This document shows, in pieces, positions 25,708 to 35,837 of a stretch of 39,251 bases of DNA. The stretch covers positions 1 through 39,251 of the forward strand of contig NZ_JAAXKZ010000049.1 of the NCBI RefSeq assembly GCF_012911875.1, written 5' to 3'. How positions within the stretch are numbered: the stretch's first letter is position 1; every line of letters begins with the position of its first letter. Position numbers and translations under genes: made by a program. The notes beneath the pieces are model-generated. The model saw only the letters and a program-made list of their open reading frames with translations, was not told the DNA's origin and made no database searches. This DNA comes from Pseudonocardia bannensis. GTDB taxonomy: Bacteria > Actinomycetota > Actinomycetes > Mycobacteriales > Pseudonocardiaceae.

Positions 25708-27765
25708 TCAGACCGGAGCGCCCCGCAGCCGGCGCAGCGCGGCCCGGACCTTCTCCGGGTCGTCGGTCGTCCAGAACGGGGGCAGCGACGCCCGCAGGAA
25801 CCCGCCGTAGCGCGCGGTCGCGATCCGCGGGTCGAGGATCGCGACGACGCCGCGGTCGTCCATCCCGCGCAGCAGCCGGCCGGCACCCTGGGCGAGCAGC
25901 AGCGCCGCGTGTGTCGCGGACACGGTGAGGAACCCGTTGCCGCCCCGGGAGTCGGCCGCGCGCTGGCGGGCCGCGACGAGCGGATCGTCCGGGCGGGGGA
26001 AGGGGATCCGGTCGATGATCACGCACGACAGCGACGGCCCGGGTACGTCGACGCCCTGCCACAGCGACAGGGTCCCGAACAGGCAGGTCTGCTCGTCCTC
26101 GGCGAACCGCTTGACCAGCAGCATCGTCGAGTCCTCGCCCTGGCACAGCAGTGGCACGTCGAGCCGGTCGCGCAGCGCCTCGGTGGCCTGCTTCGCCGCC
26201 CGCATCGAGGAGAACAGCCCCAGCGTGCGCCCGTCCGCGGCCTCGACGAGTCCGGCGATCTCGTCCAGGTAGGACGGCGCGAGCCCGTCGCGGCCCGGCG
26301 GCGGCAGTCGCTTGGCGAGGTAGAGGATGCCGCTGCGGGCGTGCGAGAACGGGGAGCCCACGTCCAGTCCGGACCAGCGCGGCGCATCGGGGTCGGGTAC
26401 CGGGTCGCCGGCCTGCGCGGCGACGCCGGCCGACGACGGCAGCCGGGAGGGTGGGAGGCCCCACTGGCGGGCCAGCGCGTCGAACGAGCCGCCCAGGGCC
26501 AGGGTCGCCGACGTCAGGACCGTGGTGCGTTGCCCGAACAGCCGGTCGCGGAGCAGCCCGCCGACCGACAGCGGCGCCGCCCGCAGCACCCTGGTCCGGG
26601 CCCCGTCCGGGCCCTGCTCGGCCAGCCAGACGACATCGTGCCGCTTGGCCGGGTCGGGCTCGTCGAACGCGCTGAGCAGCCGCACCGCCACCTCGGACAC
26701 CTCGTCGAGCAGCGCCAGCGCGAGCTTGCGGCCGGTGGCGCCCTCCGGGTCCTCCCGGCGTTCCCCGCCCAGGCTCTGCCGGCAGGACGCCGCCGCGTCC
26801 CGGATGACCGACAGGGCCCCCGCCGCGGCCTGCGGCAGCGTTTCCCACCGCCCGGGCGGCAGGTCCTCGAGCACCATGGCCAGGCCCTCGCCGGCCTCGG
26901 CGAGCCGGTCGGCGACGGCCTGGTCGACCAGCCGGCCGCAGCGCCGCGCCGCGGCGCCGACCGTCCCGGAGGTCAGCTCGGCGGTGGCCGCACCGGTGAC
27001 CCGGTCGACCAGTTCGTGCGCCTCGTCGACGATCACGACGTCGTGCTCGGGCAGCACCGCGGCGTCGCCCATCGCGTCGATGGCCAGCAGCGCGTGGTTG
27101 GTGACGACGACGTCCGAGCGCCCGGCCTCGGCGCGGGCCTTCTCGGCGAAGCAGTCCTCACCGACGGGGCAGCGTGCCGCGCCCAGGCACTCCCGTGCGG
27201 TCACCGACACCTGCCGCCACGCCGAGTCCGGAACGCCGGGGACGAGCTCGTCGCGGTCGCCGGTCTCGGTGTCCGACGCCCACTCGTGCAGCCGCTTCAC
27301 GTGCCGGCCCATCGCGGAGATCGCGAACGGGTCGAACAGCTGCTCCTCGGCCTCGTCGACCATCGCCTCGTCGCCGTGCAGCTTGTTCAGGCACAGGTAG
27401 TTGCGCCGGCCCTTGAGGATCGCGAACGTCGGCAGCCTGCCGAGCAGCGGCTTGAGCGCCTTGGCCAGCCGGGGCAGGTCGCGGTCGACGAGCTGGCGCT
27501 GCAGGGCGATCGTCGCCGTCGACACCACCACGGTCGCGTCGTGGGCCACCGCGTGCCGGATCGACGGGACGAGGTAGGCCAGCGACTTCCCGGTGCCGGT
27601 CCCCGCCTGCACGGCCAGATGCTCGCCGTCGGCGATCGCCTTGCGGACGGCCTGGGCCATCGTGTCCTGGCCTTCGCGTCGGACGCCGCCGACCGCGTCG
27701 ACCGCCGCCTCGAGGAGTTCGGCGACCCCGGGGACGTCGCGGTCGGCAGGCAGCGCGGCAGGCAC
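25708..27765 (-). CDS. dinG: DinG/XPD-family ATP-dependent DNA helicase
   Basis: This 685-residue superfamily 2 helicase is involved in DNA repair and resolves unusual DNA structures 5' to 3'. Walker A AGTGTGKS is at residues 54-61 and the DEAH box at 247-250. The four-Cys iron-sulfur site is present: C125, C193, C199 and C205. The C-terminal helicase motifs SPFSHARSG, SLWQGVDVPG and QGAGRLLRG follow. It corresponds in place to Rv1329c of M. tuberculosis. The GTG start at 27765 lies six bases after a TAGCCT box on the minus strand (27777-27772), so the transcript is probably leaderless. It is divergent from the thioesterase. Confidence 0.93.
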   Translation of the reverse strand: MPAALPADRDVPGVAELLEAAVDAVGGVRREGQDTMAQAVRKAIADGEHLAVQAGTGTGKSLAYLVPSIRHAVAHDATVVVSTATIALQRQLVDRDLPRLAKALKPLLGRLPTFAILKGRRNYLCLNKLHGDEAMVDEAEEQLFDPFAISAMGRHVKRLHEWASDTETGDRDELVPGVPDSAWRQVSVTARECLGAARCPVGEDCFAEKARAEAGRSDVVVTNHALLAIDAMGDAAVLPEHDVVIVDEAHELVDRVTGAATAELTSGTVGAAARRCGRLVDQAVADRLAEAGEGLAMVLEDLPPGRWETLPQAAAGALSVIRDAAASCRQSLGGERREDPEGATGRKLALALLDEVSEVAVRLLSAFDEPDPAKRHDVVWLAEQGPDGARTRVLRAAPLSVGGLLRDRLFGQRTTVLTSATLALGGSFDALARQWGLPPSRLPSSAGVAAQAGDPVPDPDAPRWSGLDVGSPFSHARSGILYLAKRLPPPGRDGLAPSYLDEIAGLVEAADGRTLGLFSSMRAAKQATEALRDRLDVPLLCQGEDSTMLLVKRFAEDEQTCLFGTLSLWQGVDVPGPSLSCVIIDRIPFPRPDDPLVAARQRAADSRGGNGFLTVSATHAALLLAQGAGRLLRGMDDRGVVAILDPRIATARYGGFLRASLPPFWTTDDPEKVRAALRRLRGAPV

Positions 27766-27771
27766 CCACGG

Positions 27772-27777
27772 AGGCTA
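27772..27777 (-). promoter_or_regulatory. -10 box TAGCCT of dinG, probable leaderless start
   Basis: On the minus strand TAGCCT is followed by six bases and then the dinG GTG start. No ribosome site is present. Confidence 0.5.
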
Positions 27778-27905
27778 CCCGCCGCCCCCGATCGACCGTG
27801 GCGGATCGGCCCGGAGCCCACAAACGCCCAGCGTGCGCACCGTCAGTAGCCGCCGTCACACACCCTGGTGAGTCCGTCCCCGTCCGGCCTGGCCATCATG
27901 TGCCG

Positions 27906-28790
27906 GTGACGACGATCGCCGCTCCCGTACGCCAGGAACCGTCGCTGTACCCGGTGCTGATCGAGCAGCCCACCTGCTACAGCGACCTCGACCCCAGCCG
28001 CCGCATCGGCCGTGACGCGATCGTGCGGTGGTTCGAGAACGCGCGGCTGATCGTCGAGCGGGACGTGCGCGAGGCCGTGAACGGGGACACGCCACTGCAG
28101 ACGCTGGTCGCGTCGGTGCGCGTCGAGGTGCTGGCACCGCTGCGGTGGGACGGCCGTTACCGGGTCGGGATCGGTGTCAGCCGCGTCGGAGAGACCTCGT
28201 ACTCCTACGTCTACGGGGTGTTCGCCGACGACCAGTGCGTCGCGATCGGGGAGTCGACCAACGTGCACATCACCGACTCCGGACCGGCGCCGCTGCCGGC
28301 CGCGGTCCGCGAGGCGCTGACCGCCGTGGCCGTTCCCGGGCCGGAGGCCGGCCGGCCCGACCGTGACCCGGCGCGCCTCGTGCGCGAGGCCTACCCGTTC
28401 CGGCTCGACGTGCGCACCCGCTTCGGCGACCTCGACACGAACCGGCACGTCAACAACGTGGCGCTCGCCGGCTGGTACCTCGACGCCCTCGCCGAGCTGC
28501 ACCTGGACGTGCTCGGCTACCCGACGGGCGGGCCGCTGGACGGGCTCTCGCCCAGCTCGCTGACGGTGGAGTACCTCGACGAGGTCCGCTACCCGGCGAT
28601 CTACCAGCTGCGGGTCGGCGTGCTGGACCTCGACGACACCTCGGTGCGCTACGCCTGCGGGCTGTTCGACGGTCCGCGCTGCATCGGGCTGGCCGAGGCG
28701 GTCGGGGCGCACGCGGCACCGGCCCGCACCGGCGACGAGATCATCGAGCTCGCGGCGGCGTTCGAGCCGTTCCGGATGCGGGAGGTCTGA
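27906..28790 (+). CDS. Double-hotdog acyl-CoA thioesterase
   Basis: This 294-residue protein has two 4-hydroxybenzoyl-CoA thioesterase-type hotdog domains in tandem. The first shows SDLDPSRRIGRDAIVRWFENAR and the second TRFGDLDTNRHVNNVALAGWY, where the Asp and His-Asn-Asn residues match the catalytic and binding positions of the family. It would hydrolyse an acyl- or aryl-CoA thioester; the substrate is unknown. GTG 27906 is taken as start because residues before it are non-coding in character, and CATCAT (27894-27899) lies six bases upstream as a weak -10, suggesting another leaderless transcript. Confidence 0.85.
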   Translation: MTTIAAPVRQEPSLYPVLIEQPTCYSDLDPSRRIGRDAIVRWFENARLIVERDVREAVNGDTPLQTLVASVRVEVLAPLRWDGRYRVGIGVSRVGETSYSYVYGVFADDQCVAIGESTNVHITDSGPAPLPAAVREALTAVAVPGPEAGRPDRDPARLVREAYPFRLDVRTRFGDLDTNRHVNNVALAGWYLDALAELHLDVLGYPTGGPLDGLSPSSLTVEYLDEVRYPAIYQLRVGVLDLDDTSVRYACGLFDGPRCIGLAEAVGAHAAPARTGDEIIELAAAFEPFRMREV

Positions 28791-28800
28791 CCCACGGGGG

Positions 28801-29352
28801 TCAGGCGACGGTGACCCCGGCGGCGCGCAGCTCTTCGAGCGCCCGCTCGGTGGTCGCCGGTGCCACGCCCGCGCAGTGCTCGAGCAGCACGGTCGTTGCG
28901 AACCCGGCCGCGGCGGCGTCGAGCGCGGTGGCGCGCACGCAGTGGTCGGTGGCGATGCCGACCACGTCCACCGCCTCGACGCCCCGCTCGCGGAGCCAGT
29001 CGCGCAGCGCGGTGCCGGTGGGCTCGGCACCCTCGAAGCCGGAGTACGCGGCCGCGTGGTGACCCTTGTCGAACACCGCCTCCACGTGGGCGACGTCGAG
29101 CGCCGGGTGGAACGAGGCCCCCGGCGTCCCGGCCCGGCAGTGCGGTGGCCAGGTGGCGACGAAGTCGGGGCTGTCGCTGAAGTGCGCGCCCGGATCGATG
29201 TGGTGGTCACGGGTGGCGACGACGTGGTCGTAACCGGCGTCCCGCACGTATCGCGAGATCGACTCGGCCACCGCCGAGCCGCCCGTCACGGCCAGCGAGC
29301 CGCCCTCGCAGAAGTCGTTCTGCACGTCGACGATGATCAGCGCGCGTCCCAT
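28801..29352 (-). CDS. pncA: Nicotinamidase/pyrazinamidase
   Basis: This 183-residue isochorismatase-fold hydrolase converts nicotinamide to nicotinate for NAD salvage, and by family analogy pyrazinamide to pyrazinoic acid. The catalytic triad D9, K96, C138 and the metal ligands D49, H51, H57, H71 fall at nearly the same numbers as in M. tuberculosis PncA (D8 there). ATG 29352 has GGAGG five bases upstream and shares one base with the pncB stop (TGATG), so it is translated after pncB in one operon. Confidence 0.96.
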   Translation of the reverse strand: MGRALIIVDVQNDFCEGGSLAVTGGSAVAESISRYVRDAGYDHVVATRDHHIDPGAHFSDSPDFVATWPPHCRAGTPGASFHPALDVAHVEAVFDKGHHAAAYSGFEGAEPTGTALRDWLRERGVEAVDVVGIATDHCVRATALDAAAAGFATTVLLEHCAGVAPATTERALEELRAAGVTVA

Positions 29353-30662
29353 CAGGCCTCCTCGAAGGCGGTCGGGATGGCGGGTTCGCCGCGGGAGAGC
29401 TTCAACCCCTCCCACGGCACCGACACCAGCGCGGCCCGCAGCCGTTCGCGGGACTGCTCGAGCGTCGGCAGCCCGGGCACCCGCTCCCCGCCGCGGACCA
29501 GCGGCACCGGCACGACCCGGTCGTGCGGACCGAGGGACGGCTCCCGGTTCGCCGGGTGCACGACCTCCTCCACCGCGGTGCCGGTCGGCTTGTAGCGGCG
29601 GAACGCGGACTTCCGGCCACCGCGTGACTCCTTCGACGTGCTGCGCTTGGCCACCGGGCGGGCGTCGACCTCGACGAGCTTGTAGACCATGCTCGCGGTC
29701 GGTGCGCCGGACCCGGTGACGACCGACGTCCCGACGCCGTAGGCGTCGACGGGCTCGGCGCGCAGCGAGGCGATGGAGTACTCGTCCAGGTCACCGGACA
29801 GCACGATCCGGGTGCCGGTGGCGCCGAGCGCGTCGAGCTGCTCGCGGGCCTGCTGGGCCATCACTCCCAGGTCGCCGGAGTCGATCCGGATCGCCTCCAG
29901 CTCGGGGCCGGCCGCGGCGATGGCGTTCTCGATGCCCCGCCGGATGTCGTAGGTGTCGACCAGCAGCGTCGTCTTCGAGCCGAGCTCGGCGATCTGGCTG
30001 CGGAACGCGGTCACCTCGTCGTCGTGCAGCAGCACGTAGGCGTGCGCGGCCGTGCCCGCGGTGGGGATGCCGTGGCGGCGGCCGGCCTCCAGGTTGGAGG
30101 TGGCGGCGAAGCCGGCAAGGTAGGCGGCGCGGGCGGCAGCGACCGCCGCCTCCTCGTGGGTACGCCGTGAACCCATCTCGATCAGCGGGCGGCCCGCGGC
30201 GGCGGTGACCATGCGGGCGGCGGCCGAGGCGACCGCGGTGTCGTGGTTGAGGATCGACAGCGCGAGGGTCTCCAGCAGCACCGCGTCGGCGAACGTGCCG
30301 GTCACGGTCAGGACGGGGGAGCCGGGGAAGTAGAGCTCCCCCTCGGGGTAGCCGTCGATGTCGCCGCGGAAGCGGTAGTCGGCCAGCCAGTCCAGCGCCG
30401 CCGGATCGACGACCTCGGCCAGCTGCTCCAGCTCCGCCTCGCCGAAGCGGAAGTCCTCGATCGCGTCGAGCAGCCGGCCGATCCCGGCGACCACGCCGTA
30501 GCGGCGGCCGTCGGGCAGCCGGCGCGCGAACACCTCGAACACGGCCTGCCGCTCCGCGGTGCCGTCGGCGAGCGCCGCTGCCGCCATCGTGAGCTCGTAC
30601 CGGTCGGTCAGCAGTGCCGTACTTCTCGGGACGGTGCCGGTCGACCCTGGGATGCCGCTCAT
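29352..30662 (-). CDS. pncB: Nicotinate phosphoribosyltransferase
   Basis: This 436-residue enzyme makes nicotinate mononucleotide from nicotinate and phosphoribosyl pyrophosphate with ATP hydrolysis, using the product of PncA. Family segments include [11 protein letters not shown] near the N-terminus, [14 protein letters not shown] with the phosphorylatable His region, and [17 protein letters not shown]; the later [13 protein letters not shown] and VYKLVEVD are conserved. ATG 30662 lies eight bases after a TAGGCT box (30676-30671). It is divergent from clpS, as pncB1 is in M. tuberculosis (Rv1330c/Rv1331), although here pncA follows it. Confidence 0.95.
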   Translation of the reverse strand: MSGIPGSTGTVPRSTALLTDRYELTMAAAALADGTAERQAVFEVFARRLPDGRRYGVVAGIGRLLDAIEDFRFGEAELEQLAEVVDPAALDWLADYRFRGDIDGYPEGELYFPGSPVLTVTGTFADAVLLETLALSILNHDTAVASAAARMVTAAAGRPLIEMGSRRTHEEAAVAAARAAYLAGFAATSNLEAGRRHGIPTAGTAAHAYVLLHDDEVTAFRSQIAELGSKTTLLVDTYDIRRGIENAIAAAGPELEAIRIDSGDLGVMAQQAREQLDALGATGTRIVLSGDLDEYSIASLRAEPVDAYGVGTSVVTGSGAPTASMVYKLVEVDARPVAKRSTSKESRGGRKSAFRRYKPTGTAVEEVVHPANREPSLGPHDRVVPVPLVRGGERVPGLPTLEQSRERLRAALVSVPWEGLKLSRGEPAIPTAFEEA

Positions 30663-30670
30663 GGCACAGC

Positions 30671-30676
30671 AGCCTA
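30671..30676 (-). promoter_or_regulatory. -10 box TAGGCT of pncBA, near-leaderless
   Basis: On the minus strand TAGGCT is followed by eight bases and the pncB ATG, with no ribosome site. Confidence 0.45.
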
Positions 30677-30710
30677 TGTGCCGTGCACAGCACGCGGCGT
30701 GGGTGTCACC

Positions 30711-31016
30711 ATGGTGGACATGGCCGCGCCGCTACCCGCCCCCACCCGACAGGTGGACCCGGTCATCGCCGAGGACGCCACGAGCGACACGCCGTGGCAG
30801 GCCGTCGTGTGGAACGACCCGGTCAACCTGATGTCGTACGTGACGTATGTGCTGCAGAAGTTGTTCGGCTACCCGGAGCCCAAGGCGACCGCCCTGATGC
30901 TGGACGTGCACCACAAGGGCAAGGCAGCGGTGTCGTCCGGCGACAAGGAGAAGATCGAGGGCGACGTCGCGAAGCTGCACGCGGCCGGCCTCTGGGCCAC
31001 CATGCAGCACTCATGA
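30711..31016 (+). CDS. clpS: ClpS adaptor for Clp protease
   Basis: This 101-residue adaptor delivers N-degron substrates to the ClpC/ClpP machinery. The core is [20 protein letters not shown], containing the conserved NDP/NL residues that form the N-terminal residue pocket, followed by [12 protein letters not shown]. An N-terminal extension rich in Ala/Pro precedes it. ATG 30711 is used; ATG 30720 is an equally possible start nine bases later. It overlaps the DUF2017 gene by four bases (ATGA). Confidence 0.95.
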   Translation: MVDMAAPLPAPTRQVDPVIAEDATSDTPWQAVVWNDPVNLMSYVTYVLQKLFGYPEPKATALMLDVHHKGKAAVSSGDKEKIEGDVAKLHAAGLWATMQHS

Positions 31017-31564
31017 ACGGGTGGAGGCGCTCCGGGCGCGGATCCCGCGCCCGGCTGGTCGGCACCCTCGAGGCCCAGGAGGCGGCGGTGCTCCGGGGGC
31101 TGGTCGGCGAGGTGCGGGAGATGCTGGCGGCCCGGTCCGAGGAGGCCCCGGCCGACGAGCTCGCGGTGCTCACCGGGCTGCGCCCGGGGCCGTCGACGCG
31201 GCCTGACGACCGGGTGCTGGCCCGGCTGCTGCCCGACTTCTCCAGCGACGACGCCGACCTCTCCGGGGCGATGCGCTCCCTGCACGAGCCGGACCTGATC
31301 AGGGCGAAGGACGCCGCCGCGACGGTCGTGCTCGACACGCTGCCGGAGACCGGCGGGCGCGTGGAGCTGACGGCGGAGCAGGCCGACGCCTGGCTCGCGG
31401 CGCTCAACGACGTCCGGCTGGCGCTGGGCACGGCGCTGGACGTGAGCGAGGACATGCCCGAGGATCTGCCGCCCGACGACCCGCGCTCGGCGCACCTCGG
31501 GGTGTACCACTGGCTGACGTTCGTGCAGGACGCGTTGGTGCAGACGCGGATGCAGCTGCTCTAG
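31013..31564 (+). CDS. DUF2017 family protein
   Basis: This 183-residue acidic helical protein is coupled to clpS by a four-base overlap. It belongs by sequence and by position (Rv1332 in M. tuberculosis) to the DUF2017 family. Visible are a helical N-terminal half ([20 protein letters not shown]) and the C-terminal [12 protein letters not shown] segment. No catalytic motif is seen and the function is unknown; its constant linkage with clpS suggests a role in regulated proteolysis. Confidence 0.85.
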   Translation: MNGWRRSGRGSRARLVGTLEAQEAAVLRGLVGEVREMLAARSEEAPADELAVLTGLRPGPSTRPDDRVLARLLPDFSSDDADLSGAMRSLHEPDLIRAKDAAATVVLDTLPETGGRVELTAEQADAWLAALNDVRLALGTALDVSEDMPEDLPPDDPRSAHLGVYHWLTFVQDALVQTRMQLL

Positions 31565-31674
31565 GTCTGCAACCGCCGGCGCCCCCGGACCGGTGGACGG
31601 GTGTGACGGCGGACCGCATGTGAGACGCGCTGCGTGATGTGCACCGTGTCCGTGTCGGCCCGTACCCTGTACCT
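31565..31674. promoter_or_regulatory. mec promoter, TACCCT box with probable leaderless start
   Basis: The gap holds TACCCT at 31663-31668, six bases before GTG 31675 of mec. No ribosome site is seen before that GTG. Confidence 0.5.
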
Positions 31675-32130
31675 GTGCTGGTGATCCGAGCTGATCTCGT
31701 GGACGAGATCGTCGCCCATGCCCGCCGGGACCATCCCGACGAGGCCTGTGGCGTCATCGCCGGCCCCGAGGGCTCCGACCGTCCCGAGCGATTCATCCCG
31801 ATGTTGAACGCCGCGCGCTCGCCCACGTTCTACGAGTTCGACTCCGGTGACCTGCTGCGGCTCTACCGCGAGATGGACGCGAAGGACGAGGTGCCGGTGG
31901 TCATCTACCACTCCCACACCGCGACCGAGGCCTACCCGTCGCGGACCGACATCTCCTACGCCTCCGAGCCCGAGGCTCACTACGTCCTGGTCTCCACCCG
32001 CGAGCCGGACACCCATGAGTTCCGGTCCTACCGGATCGTCGACGGTGTGGTCACCGAGGAACAGATCGAGGTCGTGGAGACTTATATGTTCGCGCACACC
32101 GGCGCGGACGACGTCCCCGACAACGGCTGA
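31675..32130 (+). CDS. mec: JAMM metalloprotease Mec (CysO-cysteine hydrolase)
   Basis: This 151-residue MPN/JAB-domain zinc peptidase releases cysteine from the CysO-cysteine adduct in actinobacterial cysteine synthesis. The JAMM motif is complete: E23, H79-x-H81, then S89-x-x-D92. It starts at GTG 31675 after a TACCCT box, and the first residues LVIRADLVDEIVAHA match the family start. The neighbours cysO and cysM complete the pathway. Because CysO here ends two residues beyond its Gly-Gly, Mec may also trim it. Confidence 0.94.
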   Translation: MLVIRADLVDEIVAHARRDHPDEACGVIAGPEGSDRPERFIPMLNAARSPTFYEFDSGDLLRLYREMDAKDEVPVVIYHSHTATEAYPSRTDISYASEPEAHYVLVSTREPDTHEFRSYRIVDGVVTEEQIEVVETYMFAHTGADDVPDNG

Positions 32131-32179
32131 CGCCACGCCCGCCCGCACTTACGAGAACGATCCGACCAGGAGCATCCGC

Positions 32180-32458
32180 ATGGCCGTCACCGTGTCCATC
32201 CCCACCATCCTGCGCACCCACACCGGGGGCGAGAAGGCCGTCGAGGCCAAGGGCGGGACCGTCGCCGAGGTGATCGAGGACCTGGAGTCGCGGCACAGCG
32301 GCATCAAGGACCGGCTGATCACCAACGGTTCGCTGCACCGCTTCGTCAACATCTACGTCGACGACGAGGACGTGCGTTTCGCCGGTGGCCTCGAGGCCCC
32401 CGTCGGCGAGAACTCGAACGTCACGATCCTGCCCGCCGTCGCCGGTGGCATGCGCTGA
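32180..32458 (+). CDS. cysO: Sulfur carrier protein CysO with two residues beyond Gly-Gly
   Basis: This 92-residue ubiquitin-like ThiS/MoaD family protein carries sulfur as a C-terminal thiocarboxylate used by CysM. The C-terminal AVAGG is at 86-90 but the protein continues with Met91-Arg92 before TGA; M. tuberculosis CysO ends at the Gly-Gly, as I recall. Removal of the two residues would be needed before adenylation and thiocarboxylation, and the adjacent JAMM protease Mec is the obvious candidate. ATG 32180 has AGGAG seven bases upstream. It lies 49 bases after mec. Confidence 0.95.
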   Translation: MAVTVSIPTILRTHTGGEKAVEAKGGTVAEVIEDLESRHSGIKDRLITNGSLHRFVNIYVDDEDVRFAGGLEAPVGENSNVTILPAVAGGMR

Positions 32459-32489
32459 GCAGTGAGTGAACGGCGGCCGGGCCGGGTAG

Positions 32490-33500
<1,011 letters not shown>

Positions 33501-33546
33501 CCCGGTGCGCCCACCACGACGGCGGGTGCGCCGGCTCCCGGCCGCG

Positions 33547-33552
33547 TAATCT
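33547..33552 (+). promoter_or_regulatory. -10 box TAATCT of the rhomboid gene, probable leaderless start
   Basis: TAATCT is followed by seven bases and ATG 33560, with no ribosome site. Confidence 0.55.
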
Positions 33553-33559
33553 CGACGTC

Positions 33560-34204
33560 ATGGTCGCTCCTGTGCCGACGCCACCCGTGCCGACGCCCCG
33601 ACGATCCATTGCCCGGGTGCTGCCGACCGCTCCGCTGGCCGCCCTGGTCACGATGTTGGTGTTCACCGGTGTGCTGTACGTGACCGAGCTCGTCGACCAG
33701 GTGACGAACCTGCAGTTGGACTACGCGGGCGGCATCGTGCCGCGCGAGCTCAGCGGCCTGGACGGCGTGCTGTGGTCGCCGCTGCTGCACGGGGGCTGGG
33801 GGCACCTGACCGCGAACACGCTGCCGTTCGTGGTCTTCGGCTTCCTGGCGATGGCGGGGGGCATCGGACAGTTCTTCGCGGTCACCGCCACGATCTGGCT
33901 GCTCGGCGGCCTCGGCGTGTGGCTCATGGGGCCGTCCGACAGCTACACGATCGGGGCCTCCGGGGTGATCTTCGGCTGGCTGGCGTTCCTGCTGGCCCGC
34001 GGCTTCTTCGCCCGCAGCGCCAAGCAGATCCTGCTGGCGATCGTGCTCTTCGCGTTCTGGGGCGGGATGCTGTTCGGGGTCCTGCCCGGCCAGCCGGGCA
34101 TCTCCTGGCAGGCGCACCTGTTCGGTGCGCTGGCCGGAGTGTTCGCGGCGTGGGTCGTGGCCCGGGCCGACCGCCGGCGGGCTCCCGGGTCGGGTGCTGC
34201 GTGA
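33560..34204 (+). CDS. Rhomboid family intramembrane serine protease
   Basis: This 214-residue membrane protein with about six transmembrane segments has the rhomboid signature [11 protein letters not shown] at 77-87, the catalytic Ser in GASG (S134), and the catalytic His in QAHLFG (H186). It cleaves substrates within or near their membrane segments. It corresponds in position to Rv1337 of M. tuberculosis. The N-terminus is a short Pro-rich cytoplasmic tail. It overlaps murI by four bases (GTGA), so the two are coupled. No substrate is suggested by the sequence. Confidence 0.93.
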   Translation: MVAPVPTPPVPTPRRSIARVLPTAPLAALVTMLVFTGVLYVTELVDQVTNLQLDYAGGIVPRELSGLDGVLWSPLLHGGWGHLTANTLPFVVFGFLAMAGGIGQFFAVTATIWLLGGLGVWLMGPSDSYTIGASGVIFGWLAFLLARGFFARSAKQILLAIVLFAFWGGMLFGVLPGQPGISWQAHLFGALAGVFAAWVVARADRRRAPGSGAA

Positions 34205-35067
34205 GCGAACTCGACAGCGACGCCCCCATCGGGATCTTCGACTCGGGCGTCGGTGGGCTCACCGTGGCCCGCGCCGTGATCGACCAACTGCCCGCCGAGC
34301 GCGTCGTCTACGTCGGTGACACCGCGAACGGCCCCTACGGCCCACTGGCCATCGCCGACATCCGCCGGCACGCTCTCGCGATCGGAGACGACCTGGTCGC
34401 CCGCGGCGTCAAACTGCTCGTCATCGCGTGCAACACGGCGTCCGCCGCCTGCCTGGCCGACGCTCGCGAGCGCTACCCGGTCCCGGTCGTCGAGGTGGTG
34501 CTCCCCGCCGTCCGCCGGGCCGTCGCGGCCACCCGGACCGGCCGGATCGGCGTCATCGGTACCCGGGCGACGATCGCCTCCGGCGCCTACACCGACGCGT
34601 TCGCCGCCGCCCGCGACGTCGAGGTCACGGCGGTGGCGTGCCCTCGGTTCGTCGACTTCGTCGAACGGGGGATGACCAGCGGACGACAGATCCTCGGCCT
34701 GGCCCAGAGCTACCTCGAGCCGCTGCAGCGGGCTCGGGTGGACACTGTCGTCCTCGGCTGCACGCACTACCCGCTGCTGGCCGGCGTGCTGCAGATCGTG
34801 CTCGGTCCCGAGGTCACGCTGGTCTCGAGCGCCGATGAGACGGCCAAGGACGTGGTACGGCTGCTGCTGGCCCAGGACCTCGCGCGCGACCCCGAGGACG
34901 GGCCCCCGCCCGGCCCGCACCAGTTCCTCGCGACGGGCGATCCGGAGCCGTTCCGGCGCCTCGGCCGCCGGTTCCTGGGTCCGGAGATCGGTGCGGTCGC
35001 GTCGGCCGGCGATCTCCTCGGGCGCCGGGCCGGTCCCGGCGGCACTGGAGTAGCGTCCGCCGGGTGA
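34201..35067 (+). CDS. murI: Glutamate racemase
   Basis: This 288-residue racemase supplies D-glutamate for peptidoglycan. The N-terminal [13 protein letters not shown] contains the conserved Asp/Ser, and the two catalytic cysteines are C77 in ACNTASAA and C187 in LGCTHYPLL. The length is slightly above the usual 270, with an Ala/Gly-rich tail. GTG 34201 overlaps the rhomboid stop and its stop overlaps the next membrane-protein gene, forming one tightly packed unit. Confidence 0.96.
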   Translation: MSELDSDAPIGIFDSGVGGLTVARAVIDQLPAERVVYVGDTANGPYGPLAIADIRRHALAIGDDLVARGVKLLVIACNTASAACLADARERYPVPVVEVVLPAVRRAVAATRTGRIGVIGTRATIASGAYTDAFAAARDVEVTAVACPRFVDFVERGMTSGRQILGLAQSYLEPLQRARVDTVVLGCTHYPLLAGVLQIVLGPEVTLVSSADETAKDVVRLLLAQDLARDPEDGPPPGPHQFLATGDPEPFRRLGRRFLGPEIGAVASAGDLLGRRAGPGGTGVASAG

Positions 35068-35429
35068 TCGACGCGCTGGTGATCGTGGTGCTCGTCGCGA
35101 CCGGTGCCCTGGCGGTCCTCGGTATCGGCACCACCGTACGCAACCGGCCGCCGGGACGGGTGCACACCCTCGCCGTCGGCGCGGTGGAGGCGCTGCTGGT
35201 GATCCAGGCCGTGATCGCGGCGGCCCGGGTCTTCGGCGGGGTCCCCCTCCCGGAATCGACCACGTTCCTGATCTACCTCGTGGTGTCGGTGTGCGTGCTG
35301 CCGATCGCGCTGCAGTTCGCGACCGCCGAGCCGACCCGCTGGGGCGGCACGGTCATCGCGGTGGCCGCGATCGCGACGGGCGTCGCGGTGCTGCGGCTGC
35401 AGGGACTCTGGGCGGCCGGCGGTGTCTGA
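35064..35429 (+). CDS. Small integral membrane protein, function unknown
   Basis: This 121-residue protein has about four hydrophobic segments ([70 protein letters not shown]). It starts at GTG 35064, overlapping murI by four bases, and overlaps the next gene by eight. I do not recognise a catalytic motif. Similar small membrane proteins in pairs are common in actinobacteria, but no function is known to me. Confidence 0.75.
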   Translation: MIDALVIVVLVATGALAVLGIGTTVRNRPPGRVHTLAVGAVEALLVIQAVIAAARVFGGVPLPESTTFLIYLVVSVCVLPIALQFATAEPTRWGGTVIAVAAIATGVAVLRLQGLWAAGGV

Positions 35430-35826
35430 GCGGATTCCGCGTGCCACCTCCAGCGGCGCCGGGCGGGTGCTCATCGCCGTCTACGCGATCTTCGCGCTGT
35501 CCGCGACGGCGCGGGCCGGGGTGCAGATCGCGGGCCGGTTCAGCGAGGCACCGGTGGCCTACCTGCTGTCCGCGCTCGCCGGCGTCGTGTACATCCTGGC
35601 GACGATCGGGCTGGCCGGGCACGGCCCGGGGTACCGGAAGCTGGCCTGGGCCGCGGTCGCGTTCGAACTGGCCGGGGTTCTGGTGGTCGGCACGCTGACG
35701 GTGTTCGACGGTGCCGACTTCCCGGACGACACCGTGTGGTCGGTCTACGGTCGCGGGTACGGCTTCGTCCCGCTCGTGCTGCCGATCATCGGGTTGTGGT
35801 GGCTGCGCCACACGCGCGCGCGTTAG
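35422..35826 (+). CDS. Small integral membrane protein, function unknown
   Basis: This 134-residue protein has about four hydrophobic segments (LIAVYAIFALSATARAGVQI, YLLSALAGVVYILATIGLAG, AVAFELAGVLVVGTLTVF, FVPLVLPIIGLWWLR) and polar loops containing GRGYGFVP. It starts at GTG 35422 inside the end of the preceding membrane-protein gene, so the two are probably cotranslated and may form a pair. The function is unknown. It ends 11 bases before the metallo-beta-lactamase-fold gene. Confidence 0.75.
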   Translation: MSERIPRATSSGAGRVLIAVYAIFALSATARAGVQIAGRFSEAPVAYLLSALAGVVYILATIGLAGHGPGYRKLAWAAVAFELAGVLVVGTLTVFDGADFPDDTVWSVYGRGYGFVPLVLPIIGLWWLRHTRAR

Positions 35827-35829
35827 CCT
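35824..35829 (+). promoter_or_regulatory. -10 box TAGCCT before the metallo-beta-lactamase-fold gene
   Basis: TAGCCT overlaps the stop codon of the preceding gene and is followed by eight bases and ATG 35838. No ribosome site is seen, so a leaderless start is possible. Confidence 0.45.
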
Positions 35830-35837
35830 CGTCACTC

